From Flavobacterium sp. GSB-24 (GTDB lineage: Bacteria; Bacteroidota; Bacteroidia; Flavobacteriales; Flavobacteriaceae), in the NCBI RefSeq assembly GCF_027924665.1, contig NZ_AP027043.1, positions 4,030,001 to 4,094,000 on the forward strand: a stretch of 64,000 nucleotides of DNA, read 5' to 3'. Position numbers and translations under genes: made by a program. How positions within the stretch are numbered: position 1 is the stretch's first letter; every line of letters starts with the position of its first letter. This document shows, piece by piece, positions 17,730-26,278 of the stretch. The notes below the pieces were generated by a model. That model saw nothing but the letters and a program-made list of their open reading frames with translations. It searched no databases and was not told the DNA's origin.

Positions 17730-19823
17730 TTATTCGATGATGCTGATTTCGGCAATCGAAACACTTTGCGCTTTTCCTATGCCAGCTGTCGCCACAAATC
17801 TTAAAAATCTTGCTTTAACTGCAGCAAAACTCTTAAATTGTTCAATTGGGTTGTGTTTGATATTTGAAAATTCTCCTTCCGATTGTTTAGTCCACGTAAT
17901 ATTGTCTTCGCTGGTATAAAATTCATAATTCGAAATTAAATTCAAATTATTTCCAACCTGCTGTGGTATATACGTAAAGCCTTTTATTTCTATTAATTCA
18001 CCCATGTCAATAATCACAGATTGAGGCAGTTTATTTTCATCATTTCCAAAACCCCAATCGGTATTGGCATCGCCATCAATAATTTTTTCAACAGTTTTAG
18101 TGTCACCGCTTGAAACCGAAATCACTTTCCATTTTTCTTTAGAAACACCGTATTTAGCCGTTTTAACAGCACTATTAATTTTTTCTTTAGTGTTTCTTGA
18201 AATGGCTTTAATTGTTACTGCTTTATTATAAGTAAAAGGAGTTTTGTATAAAGTGCTTTTTTCAGAAGGCATTTTCCCGTCTAAAGTATAGTAAACCGTA
18301 TTTCCATCTTCCGATTTAATCGTCACCAAGCCATTTTTATCACGAAGAATCTGCGGTTCTTTTACAAAAGTCGGCGCATTATAGGCTTCAATTGTATTAA
18401 TTACAAAGCCAGCTTTTGCATCTAAAATGTTAATTCTAAGCGCTGAAGCCGTCACACGGTCTAAACGTAAAATTCTTTTGTAACCAATTGTGGTTTCATT
18501 GGCAATTGTTTTCCATTGTCCGTTTACATTAACTTCTACAGAAAATGCTTTTACGCGCTGTCCTAATTTTATATATTCCTGAAGTAAAAGTCTATTGATT
18601 GCTATTGGCTTTTTAAACGTAAATTCAATCGAAGCCTGTTTGACTTTATCGTCTGTTGCCCAATACGTATTTTTATTTCCATCAATAACATTTTGAGGTC
18701 CGAAATTAGAATCGGTTCCTCTTGTGTTTGAAGCTTGAACTTTAGAACCAGCCAATAATTCTGTTTTGAAATCGGCTTTAATTGTTGCCACCAATTCTTT
18801 TAATCTTGCTTCATCATTTTCATGAACCAAACCGCGTTTGTCAACTGGAAGATTCAATAATAAAGTCGCATTTCGCCCAATTGATTCATAATAAATATCG
18901 ACCATTTCATCAAGCGAACGAACCTTATCGTCTTCCACAGAATGGTAAAACCATCCTGGGCGTATCGAAACATCGGCTTCGCCTGGAACCCATTTTTCTC
19001 CATCTTCATGTCCAGACATAAATTCGCTGTAATGTACTTTTCCAGCTAACTCATCTTTCTGACGTAATAACGACCAATTGGTTTTTCCTGCGCGCCCTTC
19101 TTCATTCCCAATCCATCTCGCTTCTGATGGTCCAACTCCCCAAACCAACGTTTTTGGAGCGATATCGTAAATCATTTTATAAGTTTCATCCCAATTATAG
19201 TAGGTAAGCGAATTGATTTTTCTGGTTTCATTTGCTCCTCCGTAATAACCGTCACCGCCATTTGCACCGTCAAACCACATTTCGAAAACATCTCCGTAAT
19301 TTGTCAATAATTCTTTTAATTGATTTCTAAAATACGTTATATATTCAGGTTTTCCGTATTGCGGATGATTTCTGTCCCATGGCGAAAGGTATAATCCTAG
19401 CTTTAAATCGTATTCTTTACAGGCTGCAGCCAATTCTTTTACCAAATCTCCTTTTCCGTTTTCCCAAGGAGAATTCTTAACCGACCGTTCTGTATAGGCT
19501 GATGGCCATAAACAAAAACCGTCGTGATGTTTGGCAACCAGAATAATTCCTTTCATTCCGGCTTCTTTTACCACGTGTGCCCACTGGCGAACATCCAATT
19601 GCGACGGATTAAAAAGCTCTGGCGATTCGTCTCCGTAACCCCATTCTTTATTGGTAAAAGTGTTTAATGAAAAGTGTACAAAAGCATAAAATTCCATTTC
19701 CTGCCAGTCGATTTGTTTTTGCGTCGGAAGCGGTCCAAAAGGCTTTGGAGCATTGGCCAATTCCTGACTCGAAACATTAGAAATTACACCAAAAAAACAT
19801 AACGAAAGGAATACTTTTTTCAT
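17730..19823 (-). CDS. GH29 alpha-L-fucosidase with C-terminal discoidin domains
   Basis: A 697-residue secreted protein (signal peptide to residue 20). The GH29 barrel spans about 30-345: WQEMEFYAFVHFSLNTFTNK, AKHHDGFCLWPSAYT and the nucleophile Asp185 in FEMWFDGANGG. The remainder holds a discoidin (F5/8) domain (about 360-480), a CHB_HEX_C-like repeat (VYYTLDGKMPSEKS) and a second discoidin-like domain to the end. The architecture resembles the GH29-B branch, which often prefers alpha-1,3/1,4-fucose next to galactose (Lewis-type); this assignment is inference. It is a stand-alone gene between NagB-LmbE and the small block at 20 kb and carries its own copy of the candidate operator. Lewis-a termini of plant N-glycans would be a sensible target. 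Confidence 0.92.
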   Translation of the reverse strand: MKKVFLSLCFFGVISNVSSQELANAPKPFGPLPTQKQIDWQEMEFYAFVHFSLNTFTNKEWGYGDESPELFNPSQLDVRQWAHVVKEAGMKGIILVAKHHDGFCLWPSAYTERSVKNSPWENGKGDLVKELAAACKEYDLKLGLYLSPWDRNHPQYGKPEYITYFRNQLKELLTNYGDVFEMWFDGANGGDGYYGGANETRKINSLTYYNWDETYKMIYDIAPKTLVWGVGPSEARWIGNEEGRAGKTNWSLLRQKDELAGKVHYSEFMSGHEDGEKWVPGEADVSIRPGWFYHSVEDDKVRSLDEMVDIYYESIGRNATLLLNLPVDKRGLVHENDEARLKELVATIKADFKTELLAGSKVQASNTRGTDSNFGPQNVIDGNKNTYWATDDKVKQASIEFTFKKPIAINRLLLQEYIKLGQRVKAFSVEVNVNGQWKTIANETTIGYKRILRLDRVTASALRINILDAKAGFVINTIEAYNAPTFVKEPQILRDKNGLVTIKSEDGNTVYYTLDGKMPSEKSTLYKTPFTYNKAVTIKAISRNTKEKINSAVKTAKYGVSKEKWKVISVSSGDTKTVEKIIDGDANTDWGFGNDENKLPQSVIIDMGELIEIKGFTYIPQQVGNNLNLISNYEFYTSEDNITWTKQSEGEFSNIKHNPIEQFKSFAAVKARFLRFVATAGIGKAQSVSIAEISIIE

Positions 19824-19856
19824 TTGCTGAATTGCTTTAAAATAATCTATAAAGCA

Positions 19857-19906
19857 TAAATGTAGTATAAATTGATTTTCTCATCTACAGAATTTCGACC
19901 AACAAC
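19857..19906 (-). promoter_or_regulatory. Candidate operator plus -7 box upstream of the GH29 gene
   Basis: On the minus strand GTTGTTGGTCGAAATT (19891-19906) is followed after 26 bp by TACATTTA (19857-19864), 33 bp before the fucosidase ATG. It is the third member of the set at 13.4 and 17.6 kb. The motif overlaps the last codons of the doubtful 80-codon frame at 19885-20127. Confidence 0.55.
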
Positions 19907-20127
19907 AAATTTAAAAGTGTTTTGGTTTTGAATGTATATTTAAAATATGATTTGACTTGAAAGAGTTTAATCTTCCATCTTAAAATAAAAATCAAAATAG
20001 CGGAAACAACAAACACAAGCAAAACAAACAATCTGTTTATCATTGCAATTGAAAAACCTAACTTTGTGGCATCTATAAATGGATACGAAAAAAAGTATAT
20101 GTACCATTGGTTAAAAGGCCAAAGCAC
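19885..20127 (-). CDS. Doubtful small membrane protein (80 aa)
   Basis: An 80-codon frame starting 9 bp after the YdeI-like stop. The product would have one or two hydrophobic segments (about 5-20 and 30-50) and a basic C-terminus. I recognise no family. In favour: operon-like spacing and a plausible transmembrane pattern. Against: very AT-rich content, a 3' end that overlaps the candidate GH29 operator at 19891-19906, and no visible motif. If it is not a gene, the 313-bp gap 19824-20136 holds only the GH29 promoter. Confidence 0.3.
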   Translation of the reverse strand: MLWPFNQWYIYFFSYPFIDATKLGFSIAMINRLFVLLVFVVSAILIFILRWKIKLFQVKSYFKYTFKTKTLLNLLLVEIL

Positions 20128-20136
20128 AATAATTTT

Positions 20137-20694
20137 TTACAATATTCTCTTTTGATTTTGGCTTTCTATAATCGTTTTTTCAAGACGTGATTGTCTCGTT
20201 TTTTCCTGCTTGGCACTCATAATCCAATGGATCATTACTTTTTTGTATGAAGGCGCTTGTTTCTCAAAAAATTCCCAAGCTATTTTATTACTTTTAAACT
20301 CTTTCTCATAAGCTTCATCCAGCGGAACGGGTTCTTTTTCGTGAGAATATATTTTAGATTTACTTTCCGTTCTAAAACTAAATGCTTTTAATCCGGCATC
20401 TGTCATAAGTCCTACTTTGGTTAAATCTTCCATCTTTTGAATATTTACCGCGCTCCAAATGCTCGAAGATTTTCTGGGAGTAAAACGGATTGTATAACTA
20501 TCTTGATCTATAGATTTTCGAACGCCATCGATCCACCCAAAACAAAGCGCCTGATCTACAGATTCTGACCAGCTCATAGATGGCTTTTTGCTGTTAACTT
20601 TGTAAAAACCGACCAAAAGTTCTTTCTCTTTTTGGTGATTTTTCTCTAGCCATTTTCTAAATTCGGATTGATTTGCGAAGAAAGTTGGTGTCAT
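20137..20694 (-). CDS. YdeI/OmpD-associated family protein
   Basis: The frame is open to 20724, but the Met at 20694 (MTPTFFANQSEFRKWLEKNH) gives the usual family N-terminus and a 185-residue protein. The YdeI-type core is clear: ELLVGFYKVNSKKPSMSWSE, VDQALCFGWIDGVRKSID, then FTPRKSSSIWSAVN. The C-terminal Arg/Lys-rich helix (SAKQEKTRQSRLEK) also fits. The family is linked to bacteriocin or peptide resistance in some bacteria, but its molecular role is unsettled. It has no signal peptide. It is unrelated in function to the flanking glycan loci and is transcribed alone or with the doubtful 80-codon frame below it. Confidence 0.85.
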   Translation of the reverse strand: MTPTFFANQSEFRKWLEKNHQKEKELLVGFYKVNSKKPSMSWSESVDQALCFGWIDGVRKSIDQDSYTIRFTPRKSSSIWSAVNIQKMEDLTKVGLMTDAGLKAFSFRTESKSKIYSHEKEPVPLDEAYEKEFKSNKIAWEFFEKQAPSYKKVMIHWIMSAKQEKTRQSRLEKTIIESQNQKRIL

Positions 20695-20848
20695 TATTTT
20701 TTTTATAAATGTACAAAGAATCACACAATCCCGATAGCTATCTGAAGCAGAGGGCTAAGTTAATTTAAAGAATAAAACCATATATGTCATCTTAATTAAG
20801 AGGAAACTTAAAATAACATATATGGTTCAAAATTACTAATGCAATATT

Positions 20849-21769
20849 TTAATTTTTATTAAATAATTCTTTAAATTCAATCGGACTTATATTTGTCTTT
20901 TTCTTGAAAAGTTTATTAAATGACTGCGGATGTTCAAAACCTAATTTATAAGCGATCTCTGAAACCGAAAAAGTTCCTTTGGCAATATATTCTTTAGCTT
21001 TTTCTATTAATTTGTCATGAATAAACTGCTGTGTGTTTTGTCCCGAAGTACTTCGCAGTAAATCGCTGAGATATCTTGCAGACAATTGCATTTCATCGGC
21101 TACAAACTGCACCGTTGGCAAACCATTTTCTAAAGGCTTTTCAGTATTAAAATAATCGTTCAGCAAATTTTCCAATTTTGAAAGCATATCATTATTAACC
21201 GCTTTTCGGGTTATAAATTGTCGATTGTAAAATCGATTACTGTAATTCAGCAAAAGTTCTATTTGCGAGATAATAACATCCTGACTAAAATGATCGATTC
21301 GTTCGTTCAGTTCATTCTGAATATTTATAAAAACGCCTAAAATTGTCTCTTTTTCTTTTTCTGAAAGATATAAAGCTTCGGCAGCCGAATAAGAGAAAAA
21401 TCCATATTTTTTAATATTTTCATTTAAAGAATATGGACGAAAAAAATCTGGATGAATGTTTAATGACATTCCGCTGTAATCGGCTTCTTCTTCCTGCATT
21501 TTCAAAACTTGCCCTGGAGAAACAAACGACATTCCGCCTTCTTCAAAATCGTAAAAACCATGTCCGTAACGCAGTTTTCCTGTAAAATTTGTCTTGAAAG
21601 ATATCTTATAAAAATCCAAAACAATTCCATTTTCAAAATCTGTGGGATCAAATACAGCTTCGCCATAATTCAGAATGCTAATTAGCGGATGCAATGGTTT
21701 CGGTTGTCCCATTGCTTTATGCAACTCCGAAATGGTATTGAATATTCTGGGTTGATTTTTCATTTTCAT
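20849..21769 (-). CDS. AraC-family transcriptional regulator
   Basis: A 306-residue cytoplasmic regulator. The N-terminal half is a cupin-like effector domain (GEAVFDPTDFENGIVLDFYK, GMSFVSPGQVL). The C-terminal AraC domain (about 205-305) has both helix-turn-helix motifs, with VQFVADEMQLSARYLSDLLR for the first and TFSVSEIAYKLGFEHPQSFN for the second, and it ends in FKKKTNISPIEFKELF. It follows a small alpha/beta-barrel protein (33-bp gap) and an SDR gene, all on the same strand, so it likely regulates that redox operon rather than the glycan genes. MKMK offers two adjacent start codons; the first is used. Confidence 0.9.
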   Translation of the reverse strand: MKMKNQPRIFNTISELHKAMGQPKPLHPLISILNYGEAVFDPTDFENGIVLDFYKISFKTNFTGKLRYGHGFYDFEEGGMSFVSPGQVLKMQEEEADYSGMSLNIHPDFFRPYSLNENIKKYGFFSYSAAEALYLSEKEKETILGVFINIQNELNERIDHFSQDVIISQIELLLNYSNRFYNRQFITRKAVNNDMLSKLENLLNDYFNTEKPLENGLPTVQFVADEMQLSARYLSDLLRSTSGQNTQQFIHDKLIEKAKEYIAKGTFSVSEIAYKLGFEHPQSFNKLFKKKTNISPIEFKELFNKN

Positions 21770-21802
21770 GGATGAATGTACAGCTTAAAAATGCTGAAGA
21801 TT

Positions 21803-22108
21803 TTACAAATTTACAAAATGTTCTACTGGCGCAATATTCCAGCTCACAGTACTTTGATCGATCATATCATGTACGGGCGAATCACTCAATTCAGTCATTA
21901 ATTTATGCATTGCATTTGTACCATCTTCCTCGCTGTCCCAAACCAACATATCATACACGACATCTTTCTTTAATTCGAAAATAGTTCGGGAACGAAATCC
22001 TTTTTGGCGTTTCAAAAATGCATCAATTGCAGCATTAGCTTCAATAAATTGTTTGGTTGTAAAACCTCTTAGTTTAAAGGTAGTCAATTCTATAGCTTGA
22101 TTTTTCAT
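21803..22108 (-). CDS. Small dimeric alpha/beta-barrel-like protein
   Basis: A 101-residue cytoplasmic protein. The pattern of a beta strand (ELTTFKLRG), helix (TTKQFIEANAAIDAFLKRQ), strands (FRSRTIFELKKDVVYDMLVWDS) and helix (NAMHKLMTEL) is typical of the ferredoxin-like ABM/EthD/stress-barrel superfamily, whose members act as small monooxygenases, dehydrochlorinases or sugar-binding proteins. No catalytic residue can be chosen with confidence. It sits 11 bp after the SDR gene and 33 bp before the AraC gene, so the three form an operon, probably for detoxification or a minor redox step. Confidence 0.75.
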   Translation of the reverse strand: MKNQAIELTTFKLRGFTTKQFIEANAAIDAFLKRQKGFRSRTIFELKKDVVYDMLVWDSEEDGTNAMHKLMTELSDSPVHDMIDQSTVSWNIAPVEHFVNL

Positions 22109-22119
22109 CTCATCTAAAA

Positions 22120-22926
22120 TTAAAAAGTAAACATTGTTTTGATATTTTTCACCTGATTTTCAGCTCCCAAACTTAAACGATCATTGTATAATGCATTGGC
22201 ATCATTTCCGGCAATATATCGTAATTGATTCTTGTTGTCTGTCGCAGCTTCGTAGATAATTTGAGCAACATCTTCGGCTTTTGTATAATTCTCTAATTGT
22301 TCTGCGCTATACCCTTTACTCACTTCAAAAGTTAGTTTTTCATATGCTTCGTGTTGTGCAACTTCCATAGATCGTATGGCAAAATCTGTTTTCATGCCCC
22401 CTGGAGCCACAACTTTTACTTGTATTCCAAACTGGACTAATTCTGATGCCAGACTTTCTGAGAATCCATCTACGGCAAACTTTGTCGCGCTGTAAATCGA
22501 ACAAGTAGGAAAACCCATTAAACCGAAAGTAGAAGTAATATTAATGAATGTACCGCTTTTTTTCTCTCGGAAGTGAGATACAAAAGCTTTTGAAACCCGA
22601 ATAACCCCGAATAAATTAGTCACGATCTGACGTTCGATTTGATGGTTTTCTAAAGATTCTAAAGCGCCAATTAAACCATAACCAGCATTATTTAAAACTA
22701 CATCGATCGAATAATTTTCTGTAATACTTTTAATCGTAGAATCAATTTGCTCTGAATTTGTGACGTCTAACGGAAGTACAATCACATTTTCTAATTGATT
22801 TAATTCTGTTTCCTTTTCTGGATTACGCATGGTCGCAATTACCTGCCAGCCTTTGCTTTGAAATAATTTTGCTGTAGATTTTCCTAATCCTGTTGAAGCT
22901 CCTGTAATAAAAATTGTCTTTTGCAT
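22120..22926 (-). CDS. Short-chain dehydrogenase/reductase (SDR)
   Basis: A 268-residue classical SDR. The Rossmann nucleotide motif is FITGASTGLGKSTAKLF at residues 5-21, followed by LDVTNSEQ, the NNAG motif (VVLNNAGYGLIG), catalytic Ser in FINITSTFG and the YSATK catalytic Tyr/Lys pair. Basic residues after strand 2 (ATMRNPEKE) suggest an NADP preference. The substrate is not predictable from sequence. It heads the three-gene operon with the small barrel protein and the AraC regulator. Confidence 0.92.
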   Translation of the reverse strand: MQKTIFITGASTGLGKSTAKLFQSKGWQVIATMRNPEKETELNQLENVIVLPLDVTNSEQIDSTIKSITENYSIDVVLNNAGYGLIGALESLENHQIERQIVTNLFGVIRVSKAFVSHFREKKSGTFINITSTFGLMGFPTCSIYSATKFAVDGFSESLASELVQFGIQVKVVAPGGMKTDFAIRSMEVAQHEAYEKLTFEVSKGYSAEQLENYTKAEDVAQIIYEAATDNKNQLRYIAGNDANALYNDRLSLGAENQVKNIKTMFTF

Positions 22927-23024
22927 TTTTAATTGTTTTAAAATTATAATGCAAAGATCAGCCGAAGTATAAAGGTGTTTGTAGCCGTTTTGGAAGATGT
23001 ATTAGCCAAAATGACGGATACTAA

Positions 23025-23052
23025 AAAACTCCATTATTTCTAATGGAGTTTT
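23025..23052 (-). terminator. Terminator immediately after the endonuclease V-like gene
   Basis: A 12-bp perfect stem (23025-23036 with 23041-23052) and a TTTC loop with flanking A and T tracts, 3 nt past the stop codon at 23056. The hairpin at 23625-23650 shares the same 11-bp stem core and loop. Confidence 0.8.
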
Positions 23053-23055
23053 GGT

Positions 23056-23562
23056 TTATAAATTCTCTTTCGTCAATCGATCCAGTTCTTTTAACAATGT
23101 TGGAATTCTAAATTCTCCTGCCATACTTTTTACTTTCTCAACGGCATCTTCAAGTTCGATTCCAATGGCAGTAATAAATAATGGTTTCTGGCTATCGCCT
23201 CTTAATATCCCGACTTTATCTTTTTCAATCGATGCAAAATTTGTTTTGGCAACGCCAATAATCGGAATTTCTTTATTAAGCCTCTCGTATAAATGCCCGC
23301 CTAAACCATATTTTTTATCATCATCTAAATAAACAAAACTATCCACTATTATAATATCAACTTTTGCTAGATCTATTTGATTTAATAAACTTAAAATACA
23401 GGGAAGTTCTCTTCTGTAAAACTCACCAGGAATATATTCTTCTACATTTTCTATTATTTCGGTGTGAATTTTAAAGTTTTTACTTTCATCCCATTCTTCA
23501 AATTCCAAACAAACTGTTTTGGCTTTTCCATCAAAATAGTAAGTATCAAATGCTAATATCAT
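23056..23562 (-). CDS. Endonuclease V-like protein, short form
   Basis: A 168-residue protein that aligns by eye with deoxyinosine 3'-endonuclease V: strand 1 with AFDTYYFDGKA (Asp6), YIPGEFYRRELPCILSLL (Glu52 region), DIIIVDSFVYLDDDKKYGLGGHL (Asp near 73), IPIIGVAKTNF and a C-terminal FRIPTLLKELDRLT. EndoV proteins are usually about 220 residues; here the first catalytic Asp is at residue 6 and an in-frame TAA lies 9 nt upstream of the ATG, so the N-terminal segment is really absent. Activity on deoxyinosine or inosine RNA is therefore uncertain. It stands alone between two near-identical hairpin terminators and the PUL. Confidence 0.8.
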   Translation of the reverse strand: MILAFDTYYFDGKAKTVCLEFEEWDESKNFKIHTEIIENVEEYIPGEFYRRELPCILSLLNQIDLAKVDIIIVDSFVYLDDDKKYGLGGHLYERLNKEIPIIGVAKTNFASIEKDKVGILRGDSQKPLFITAIGIELEDAVEKVKSMAGEFRIPTLLKELDRLTKENL

Positions 23563-23624
23563 AGTGTTTTATTTCTTGTCAAAGATGCTAATATAAGACA
23601 AAATCAACTTTGTACTTCATAAAA

Positions 23625-23650
23625 AAACTCCATTATTTCTAATGGAGTTT
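23625..23650 (-). terminator. Terminator hairpin at the end of the pectin locus
   Basis: An 11-bp perfect stem (23625-23635 with 23640-23650), loop TTTC and flanking A/T tracts. It lies 165 bp downstream of the last GH2 gene of the pectin locus and 63 bp before the endonuclease V-like start. It is near-identical to the hairpin at 23025-23052. Confidence 0.75.
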
Positions 23651-23743
23651 ACTGATTTTTTAAATTTAGATCTAAATATTTCGCTCTTCCAGATCTGCAA
23701 TCTTTTTCTATATATTTCGCCAAAAGCATTTTCCATAAAAAAA

Positions 23744-23804
23744 GCTCCAGCGGAGCTTAATATTTATAGAAAAATGAGGTGTTAATCAAAAGCCCCAGCG
23801 GGGC
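23744..23804. repeat. Short GC-palindrome pair, family C
   Basis: gctccagcggagc (23744-23756) and gccccagcggggc (23792-23804) are two 13-bp palindromes separated by a spacer containing tatttataga. The same elements occur at 38261-38358. They lie just downstream of the last GH2 gene and may help terminate or stabilise the locus transcript. Confidence 0.75.
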
Positions 23805-23814
23805 GGCATATAGA

Positions 23815-26235
23815 TTAATTAACCTTTATCAGAATCGACGAAACTGGAATTCCATTTCCTGTCGTTGCTTTCAACTGAATATTTTCTTTCTTTCCGTTTG
23901 ATTGAATAATCGCAATGCATTTCCCATTAAACAACTTACAAGAATTGGCTTTAAAAGAATCTAAATTGGCCTGATAACCATTATCAACCCCAACTAATTT
24001 TCCTCCGCCAGTCACTTCAAAATTGATTAAATCCATAGCATTTGGCAATAAGTTTCCCTCTTTATCTAACATAGAAACTGTTACATAAACCAAATCATAA
24101 GTATCGTTTTTGATTGTAGTTTTTTCTGCTTTCAAATCAATTTTTGAAGCTTCTCCCGCTGTGTAAATTTCTTTTTCTAAAACCACTTTTCCGTTCTTTC
24201 TTGAAATCGCTTTTAGTGTTCCCGGTTCAAATTTCACTTTCCATGAAATATGCAAATCGTCGTTTTGTTTTGATTTTGTTCCGAGAGACTTTCCGTTTAA
24301 GAATAATTCTACTTCATCGGCATTATTATAATACGCCCAAACTTCCACTTCCTGATCTTTTTTCCAGTTCCAATGTGGTAAAATATGCAGAACCGTTTTA
24401 TTCGACCATTCACTCTGGTACATATAATACACATCTTTTGGAAGTCCGGCTAAATCCACAATTCCAAAGTAAGAACTTCTCGCAGGATACGGATACGGAT
24501 CCGGTTCTCCGATATAATCAAAACCAGTCCAAATAAAAGTTCCCGCCATGAAATCCTGTTTTTTAATCGTTTTCCAGTTCTCTTCGTGCGTTGCGCCCCA
24601 GTACGATTTCACCTGATCGTAAGCAGAAACCGTCCAGTCTGCATTCCCGTCAAATGGAGCGCCGTGTTTGGTTGGCCAAGCTTTAATTCCGTCTGGAAAA
24701 TCATAATGACCGCGTGTTTCTAAAGCCGAAACGCTTTCTGAAGCTAATATTTTCTGTCCTTTAAAACGTGTTGGAAAATCTTTATAATCTTCATGCTTAT
24801 AATTGAAGCCCAAAAGATCCAAAGCTCCAGATTGATAAATAAAATTCTTCTCAATAACATTTTCGGTCAAAGCCGAAGTCACAGGACGCGTTGTATCTAG
24901 CGATTTTACAATCTTAGCTAATTCTCTTGTAATTGCAATTCCTGTCGAATCAAACTGTTCTCTAATTTCATTCCCAATACTCCACATCATAACCGATGGG
25001 TGATTTCGGTCTCTTTTGATAAAATCTTCTAAATCCTGTTTGTGCCATGCATCCCAATCTTTGTGATAGTCGTTCGTTACTTTTTTCTTTTTCCAAACGT
25101 CAAAAGCTTCGTCCTGAACGATAAAACCCATTTCGTCACACAATTGCATCATTTCTAAAGAATGCGGATTATGAGACATTCTAATGGCGTTTGCGCCCAT
25201 TTCTTTCATCAAAGTCAGTTTTCTTCTCACCGCATGAATATTTTCGACCGCTCCCAAAGCGCCATTATCATGATGCAGGCAGACTCCCAAAATCTTCGTT
25301 GGTTTTCCGTTTAAAGAAAATCCTTTCGCCGAATCAAAACTAAAGAAACGGAAACCAAGAGGCGTTTCGTAAGTGTCGACTAATTTCGATTTCTCATAAA
25401 TTTTAGTAACCACTTTATACAAATACGGGTTTTCAGTATCCCACAATTTTGGCTGATTTAAAACCAAATCGTGAATCTTTTTCTCTGAAGTTTTAGCCGA
25501 TATTTTTTCTGTTGAAGTAAAATTAGCCACTTCTTTATTGTCAGCATTTAAAACTGAAGTAACGAGTTTAAATTCTTTCGAAGTTTCATTGTCATTATCA
25601 ATTGCAACTTCTAAATGAATCTTAGATTTTGCCGCAGAAACTTCAGGCGTGGTTACAAAAGTTCCCCACTTTCCAACGTGCAATTTTTCGCTAGCAACCA
25701 AACGCACATTTCTGTAAATTCCAGATCCTGTGTACCATCTTGAATTCGGTTGTGCATCGTTATCGACTTTTACTGCAATAACGTTCTCTTTCCCAAAATT
25801 TACATATTGAGATAAATCATAACCAAAAGAAATATAACCGTTTGGACGCATTCCCAATGATTTTCCATTTATGAAAACCTCACTGTTCTTAAAAACGCCA
25901 TCAAATTCTATTGAAACTGTTTTGTTTTGCCAGTTCGCAGGAATAGAAAAAACTTTGCGATACCAGCCTTTTCCAGCAGGCAAAAATCCTTGCGCTTGTT
26001 TGGTTTTAGCATCTTTATCAAAAGTGCCTTCAATACTCCAATCATGCGGTAATTGCAATGTTCTCCAATCTTTCACATCGAAATTTGCTTGAATTGCATC
26101 TGCATAATCTCCTAATTTAAAGTTCCAGTTTTTATTGAAATCTTCGACAATTCTGGCTTGTTTTTGCGCAAAAATGGATACTGAAAACAATAAGGCTATT
26201 GTAATTTTTTGAAATATGTTTTTATGTTTAATCAT
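23815..26235 (-). CDS. GH2 beta-galactosidase/beta-glucuronidase-type enzyme
   Basis: An 806-residue secreted GH2 (signal peptide to about residue 24). The N-terminal jelly roll (30-185) has the usual LPHDWSIEGTF and NGKSLGMRPNGYISF, followed by an Ig-like domain, then the barrel (about 305-600). The acid/base is Glu423 in MMWSIGNEIRE and the nucleophile is Glu500 in ILASESVSA. A DUF4982-like domain with ELFLNGKSLG and an Ig-like C-terminal domain follow. The N-terminal HNP motif (RMSHNPHS) is intact. GH2 members remove beta-Gal, beta-GlcA or beta-Man; in a pectin locus beta-galactose or beta-glucuronate on rhamnogalacturonan side chains is likeliest. It is the last gene of the pectin operon. 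Confidence 0.92.
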   Translation of the reverse strand: MIKHKNIFQKITIALLFSVSIFAQKQARIVEDFNKNWNFKLGDYADAIQANFDVKDWRTLQLPHDWSIEGTFDKDAKTKQAQGFLPAGKGWYRKVFSIPANWQNKTVSIEFDGVFKNSEVFINGKSLGMRPNGYISFGYDLSQYVNFGKENVIAVKVDNDAQPNSRWYTGSGIYRNVRLVASEKLHVGKWGTFVTTPEVSAAKSKIHLEVAIDNDNETSKEFKLVTSVLNADNKEVANFTSTEKISAKTSEKKIHDLVLNQPKLWDTENPYLYKVVTKIYEKSKLVDTYETPLGFRFFSFDSAKGFSLNGKPTKILGVCLHHDNGALGAVENIHAVRRKLTLMKEMGANAIRMSHNPHSLEMMQLCDEMGFIVQDEAFDVWKKKKVTNDYHKDWDAWHKQDLEDFIKRDRNHPSVMMWSIGNEIREQFDSTGIAITRELAKIVKSLDTTRPVTSALTENVIEKNFIYQSGALDLLGFNYKHEDYKDFPTRFKGQKILASESVSALETRGHYDFPDGIKAWPTKHGAPFDGNADWTVSAYDQVKSYWGATHEENWKTIKKQDFMAGTFIWTGFDYIGEPDPYPYPARSSYFGIVDLAGLPKDVYYMYQSEWSNKTVLHILPHWNWKKDQEVEVWAYYNNADEVELFLNGKSLGTKSKQNDDLHISWKVKFEPGTLKAISRKNGKVVLEKEIYTAGEASKIDLKAEKTTIKNDTYDLVYVTVSMLDKEGNLLPNAMDLINFEVTGGGKLVGVDNGYQANLDSFKANSCKLFNGKCIAIIQSNGKKENIQLKATTGNGIPVSSILIKVN

Positions 26236-26278
26236 AAATATGTTTTTTTATTCTAATAAAATGTCCGCACGTTTTTTC

